64,000 nt of DNA from UBA5336 sp038745855 (GTDB taxonomy: Bacteria > Pseudomonadota > Alphaproteobacteria > Caulobacterales > Hyphomonadaceae): assembly GCA_038745855.1 (NCBI GenBank), contig JBCDLC010000008.1, positions 27,148-91,147 on the forward strand. Reading direction: 5' to 3'. Positions 61,224-64,000 of this stretch are shown here, piece after piece (the first letter of the stretch is position 1; every line of letters starts with the position of its first letter). Below the pieces are notes generated by a model. That model searched no databases. It saw only the letters and a program-made list of their open reading frames with translations, and was not told where the DNA came from. The position numbers and the translations under genes were made by a program.

Positions 61224-63647
61224 ATGGCAGATACTGTTGCGAACCCCAACGAATATGGGGCCAAAGACATCAAGGTTCTCAAGGGACTTGAGGCGGTGCG
61301 CAAGCGCCCAGGGATGTATATCGGCGATACCGATGACGGGTCCGGTTTGCACCACATGATCTACGAGGTCGTGGACAATGCCATCGATGAGGCCCTCGCG
61401 GGTCATGCGGACCGGGTCGTGGTCACACTTCATCCCGATGGCAGCGCGGAAGTCACCGACAATGGCCGGGGCATTCCCGTTGGCATGCATCCAACCGAAA
61501 ACCGTTCTGCTGCCGAAGTCATCATGACCGAGCTCCATGCGGGCGGGAAGTTCGACAGCAATTCCTACAAGGTCTCCGGTGGCCTCCACGGCGTTGGCGT
61601 TTCTGTGGTCAATGCCCTGTCCGATTGGTTGGACCTGACGATCCATCGCGATGGCACCGAACACAAGGTCCGCTTCGTCGATGGCGGACGGACCGAAGCG
61701 CCGCTCAAGGCCGTTGGCGACAGTCCAAAGACCGAGAGCGGAGCGCCCTATACCGGAACGGCTGTTCGCTTCATGGCCTCGCCGGCGACCTTTGCTATGA
61801 CCGAGTACAATCGCGCAACCCTCGAACACAGGCTGCGCGAACTTGCCTTCCTCAATTCGGGCGTCCGCATTCTGTTCGAGGATCTCCGTGGACCAGAGCC
61901 CTGGCAGATCGAGCTGATGTACGAAGGCGGCGTGAAAGCCTTTGTCGAACATCTCGACAAGCAGAAGACCGCTCTGATCCCCGATCCCGTTTTCGTCACC
62001 GGCGAAAAAGACGGCATCACCGTGGAAGCGGCGCTTCAGTGGAATGACAGCTACCATGAGAGTGTCCTCTGCTTCACCAACAATATCCCCCAGAGGGATG
62101 GCGGCACCCACCTTGCCGGCTTTCGAGGGGCGCTGACCCGGATCATCAACAAGTACGCCGCTGAATCTGGCGCTGCGAAGAAGGAGAAGGTCTCGATCAC
62201 GGGAGATGACGCGCGCGAGGGGCTCACCTGTGTGCTGAGCGTGAAGGTGCCCGATCCGAAATTCTCCTCCCAGACCAAGGACAAGCTTGTCTCATCCGAA
62301 GTCCGGCCCGTGGTCGAAAGCCTTCTTGGCGAGAAACTCTCGGAATGGTTTGAGGAAAATCCCAAGCCGGCCCAGGCGATCATGGCCAAGATTGTCGAGG
62401 CAGCAGCGGCGCGGGAAGCGGCGCGGAAAGCCCGTGAACTGACCCGGCGCAAGACGGCGCTTGATATTACGTCTCTGCCCGGGAAGCTGGCCGATTGCCA
62501 GGAGAAAGACCCAGCAAAATCAGAGCTTTTCATCGTCGAGGGCGACAGTGCTGGCGGATCGGCCAAGCAGGGCCGGGACCGGTCGAACCAGGCCATCCTG
62601 CCCCTGCGCGGCAAGATCCTGAACGTCGAACGCGCCCGTTTCGACAAGATGCTGAGCTCCGATCAGGTCGGCACGCTGATCACGGCACTTGGCGCCGGCA
62701 TCGGCCGGGACGATTTCGACATCACGAAGATGCGCTACCACAAGATCGTCATCATGACCGATGCGGATGTGGACGGCGCCCATATCCGGACGCTGCTGCT
62801 GACCTTCTTTTATCGCCAGATGCCCGAGGTGATCGAGCAGGGCTATCTCTACATCGCCCAGCCGCCGCTCTACAAAGTCTCCCGGGGCAAGTCTGAACGC
62901 TACCTCAAGGATGATGAGGAGATGGAAGCTTACCTCATCGATGAGGGCACCTCCGGGGAAGTCCTGATCCTCGCCGATGGCACCCAGATCACCGGCGAAG
63001 ACCTGCGCGACCGGGTGCGCGATGCCTCTGCGCTCGAGGGCACGGTCAGCCGGTTGGCCCTCCGGGCGCCTGCCGCCCTGGTTGAACATGCCGCCCTTGC
63101 CGGCGCGTTCGCACAGGGCGCAGGCGCGGCCGAAGCCAAGGCGACGGCCGAACGGCTCAACCGGATCGCCGAGGAAGGCGAAGACACCTGGGAAGGCGTC
63201 TTCGAGGGCGGCAATCTGGTCCTCAAGCGCACCGTCCGCGGCGTCGATGAGGTGGCGGCCCTCGATAAGACGCTACTGGCTAGCCAGGATGCCCAGCGCC
63301 TGGCCGAACGGGCCGACAAGGTTCGCGAGCTCTATGACACCGCGGCGATCCTGCGGCATGAAAAGTCCGGCGACCGCGACGTCTTCGGGCCTGTGTCCCT
63401 CCTGAAAGCGGTCCTCGACAGCGGCCGACAGGGCCTCAAGATCCAGCGCTACAAGGGCCTCGGCGAGATGAATGCCGACCAACTTTGGGAAACCACGCTG
63501 GACCCCAATGCGCGCACGCTGCTTCGGGTCCGTGTCAACCACGTGGACGAAGCCAACGACATGTTCGCCAAGCTCATGGGCGATGTGGTCGAACCCCGCC
63601 GCGACTTCATCCAGGAAAACGCGCTCGAAGCTGAGGTGGATGTGTAG
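61224..63647 (+). CDS. gyrB: DNA gyrase subunit B (GyrB)
   Basis: 807 residues, the ATPase half of DNA gyrase. The GHKL motifs are EVVDNAIDEALAGHA, DNGRGIPVGMHP and SGGLHGVGVSVVNALS. The transducer domain and the Toprim block (VEGDSAGGSAKQGRDR, ILPLRGKILNVERA, IMTDADVDGAHIRTLLLTFF) follow, and the C-terminal QRYKGLGEMNADQLWETTLDP is intact. A Gly/Ala-rich insert-like part (about residues 585-720) precedes that end, as seen in many Gram-negative GyrB proteins. TopoIV ParE is excluded by the length and by the NPNEYGAKDIKVLKGLEAVRKRPGM start. Confidence 0.96.
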   Translation: MADTVANPNEYGAKDIKVLKGLEAVRKRPGMYIGDTDDGSGLHHMIYEVVDNAIDEALAGHADRVVVTLHPDGSAEVTDNGRGIPVGMHPTENRSAAEVIMTELHAGGKFDSNSYKVSGGLHGVGVSVVNALSDWLDLTIHRDGTEHKVRFVDGGRTEAPLKAVGDSPKTESGAPYTGTAVRFMASPATFAMTEYNRATLEHRLRELAFLNSGVRILFEDLRGPEPWQIELMYEGGVKAFVEHLDKQKTALIPDPVFVTGEKDGITVEAALQWNDSYHESVLCFTNNIPQRDGGTHLAGFRGALTRIINKYAAESGAAKKEKVSITGDDAREGLTCVLSVKVPDPKFSSQTKDKLVSSEVRPVVESLLGEKLSEWFEENPKPAQAIMAKIVEAAAAREAARKARELTRRKTALDITSLPGKLADCQEKDPAKSELFIVEGDSAGGSAKQGRDRSNQAILPLRGKILNVERARFDKMLSSDQVGTLITALGAGIGRDDFDITKMRYHKIVIMTDADVDGAHIRTLLLTFFYRQMPEVIEQGYLYIAQPPLYKVSRGKSERYLKDDEEMEAYLIDEGTSGEVLILADGTQITGEDLRDRVRDASALEGTVSRLALRAPAALVEHAALAGAFAQGAGAAEAKATAERLNRIAEEGEDTWEGVFEGGNLVLKRTVRGVDEVAALDKTLLASQDAQRLAERADKVRELYDTAAILRHEKSGDRDVFGPVSLLKAVLDSGRQGLKIQRYKGLGEMNADQLWETTLDPNARTLLRVRVNHVDEANDMFAKLMGDVVEPRRDFIQENALEAEVDV

Positions 63648-63650
63648 GGG

Positions 63651-63893
63651 TTTATGCTCTGATCGCCCGCTGGGCTTCGGGCTTTGCCCTTCGCTACGCG
63701 ATGGATTGGGTTCAGGACTGTGGGGTCTTCTCGATTTCTCCAGTTGGGCTTGCGGCTTGTTTATATCGCTCACGGCGCGTCGCGCCTCCGCGGGGGCGGC
63801 GCAGGGGCGCCGGCGGGCTTTATGCCTGGATCGCCCGCTGGGCTCCGGGCTTTCGCCCTTCGCTACGCGATGGATCGTGTTCAGGACTGTGGG
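63651..63893. repeat. Two imperfect direct copies of a ~75-bp intergenic element
   Basis: The stretch starting TTTATGC at 63651 (to about 63724) recurs at 63817-63893 with only a few changes, both containing GATCGCCCGCTGGGCT and CGCTACGCGATGGAT. Between them lies a perfect palindrome, GGCGCG-T-CGCGCC (63774-63786). The remaining bases up to 64000 are noncoding as far as I can tell. Confidence 0.75.
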
Positions 63894-64000
63894 TTTGGCT
63901 CCGGTTGGTTGGGGGTTTCTGCTTTTCGTGAGTTTCGGGCAGCCGCCTGCGTTTCCGCGCGCTGGGTTAGAGCTGGCGGATTCTGGGGCTGTTGTTGGGG

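Noticed and set aside
60069..62111. 680-codon open frame on the minus strand
   Set aside because: It lies antisense to the SDR, TMEM175-like and gyrB genes, which have clear family motifs. Long antisense frames are expected in GC-rich genomes, and its product has no recognisable domain.
1..64000. tRNA genes, CRISPR arrays, insertion sequences
   Set aside because: I looked for T-arm/acceptor patterns, regularly spaced repeats and transposase motifs and found none that I could support.

Overview
The window is about 64 kb of a GC-rich alphaproteobacterial chromosome. The main clues are the order murE-murF-mraY-murD-ftsW-murG, a Caulobacter-like DnaX with a reduced zinc module, an alphaproteobacterial-type RNase P RNA, DUF2793 and ruvX/gatC. 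The genus cannot be fixed from sequence alone; relatives of the Parvularculales, Hyphomonadales or Caulobacterales are my guess. There is no rRNA, tRNA, CRISPR array, integrase or transposase that I can recognise.

Layout. (1) 1-8.3 kb: a tightly packed division and cell-wall (dcw) block, from the 3' end of ftsI to murG, with overlapping or nearly overlapping genes. (2) 8.3-10.1 kb: a junction zone with a gene-poor stretch, ruvX (minus), an orphan gatC without gatA, and a repeat-like hairpin region. (3) 10.1-27.2 kb: a surface-polysaccharide locus. A minus-strand unit encodes an RTX beta-helix protein, a small exported protein and a polyprenyl-phosphate sugar transferase. Divergent plus-strand genes encode an FkbM methyltransferase, a UDP-xylose synthase-like enzyme, a Wzy-like polymerase, a Wzx-like flippase, three GT4 glycosyltransferases and two hexapeptide acyltransferases. 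A minus-strand DUF2793/fibronectin/beta-helix protein closes the locus. (4) 27.5-47.2 kb: mixed metabolic, peptidase and DNA-repair genes. These include a malyl-CoA-lyase-like enzyme, a Dcp-type lipoprotein peptidase, an S8 subtilase lipoprotein, a CurA-like reductase, an Lhr-type helicase, a GMC oxidoreductase, a crotonase, an SbcC/SbcD-like pair, a DUF3667 membrane protein and a phasin-like protein. (5) 47.2-63.6 kb: housekeeping genes again: tesB, dnaX, ybaB, a zinc-protease-like exported protein, recR, murC, rnpB (minus), brkB-like, an AmpD-like amidase, an EamA transporter, small enzymes, accA, a cyclase, an SDR, a TMEM175-like protein and gyrB. The end of the window carries a tandem-like intergenic repeat.

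The cell-wall genes work as one pathway from UDP-MurNAc to lipid II and septal synthesis, although murC is about 43.6 kb away from murG. The polysaccharide genes form a coherent Wzx/Wzy-type pathway: initiating transferase, sugar-nucleotide supply, glycosyltransferases, modification, flipping and polymerisation. Outer-membrane export genes (wza/wzc) are not in view. dnaX, ybaB and recR form the usual replication/recombination cluster.
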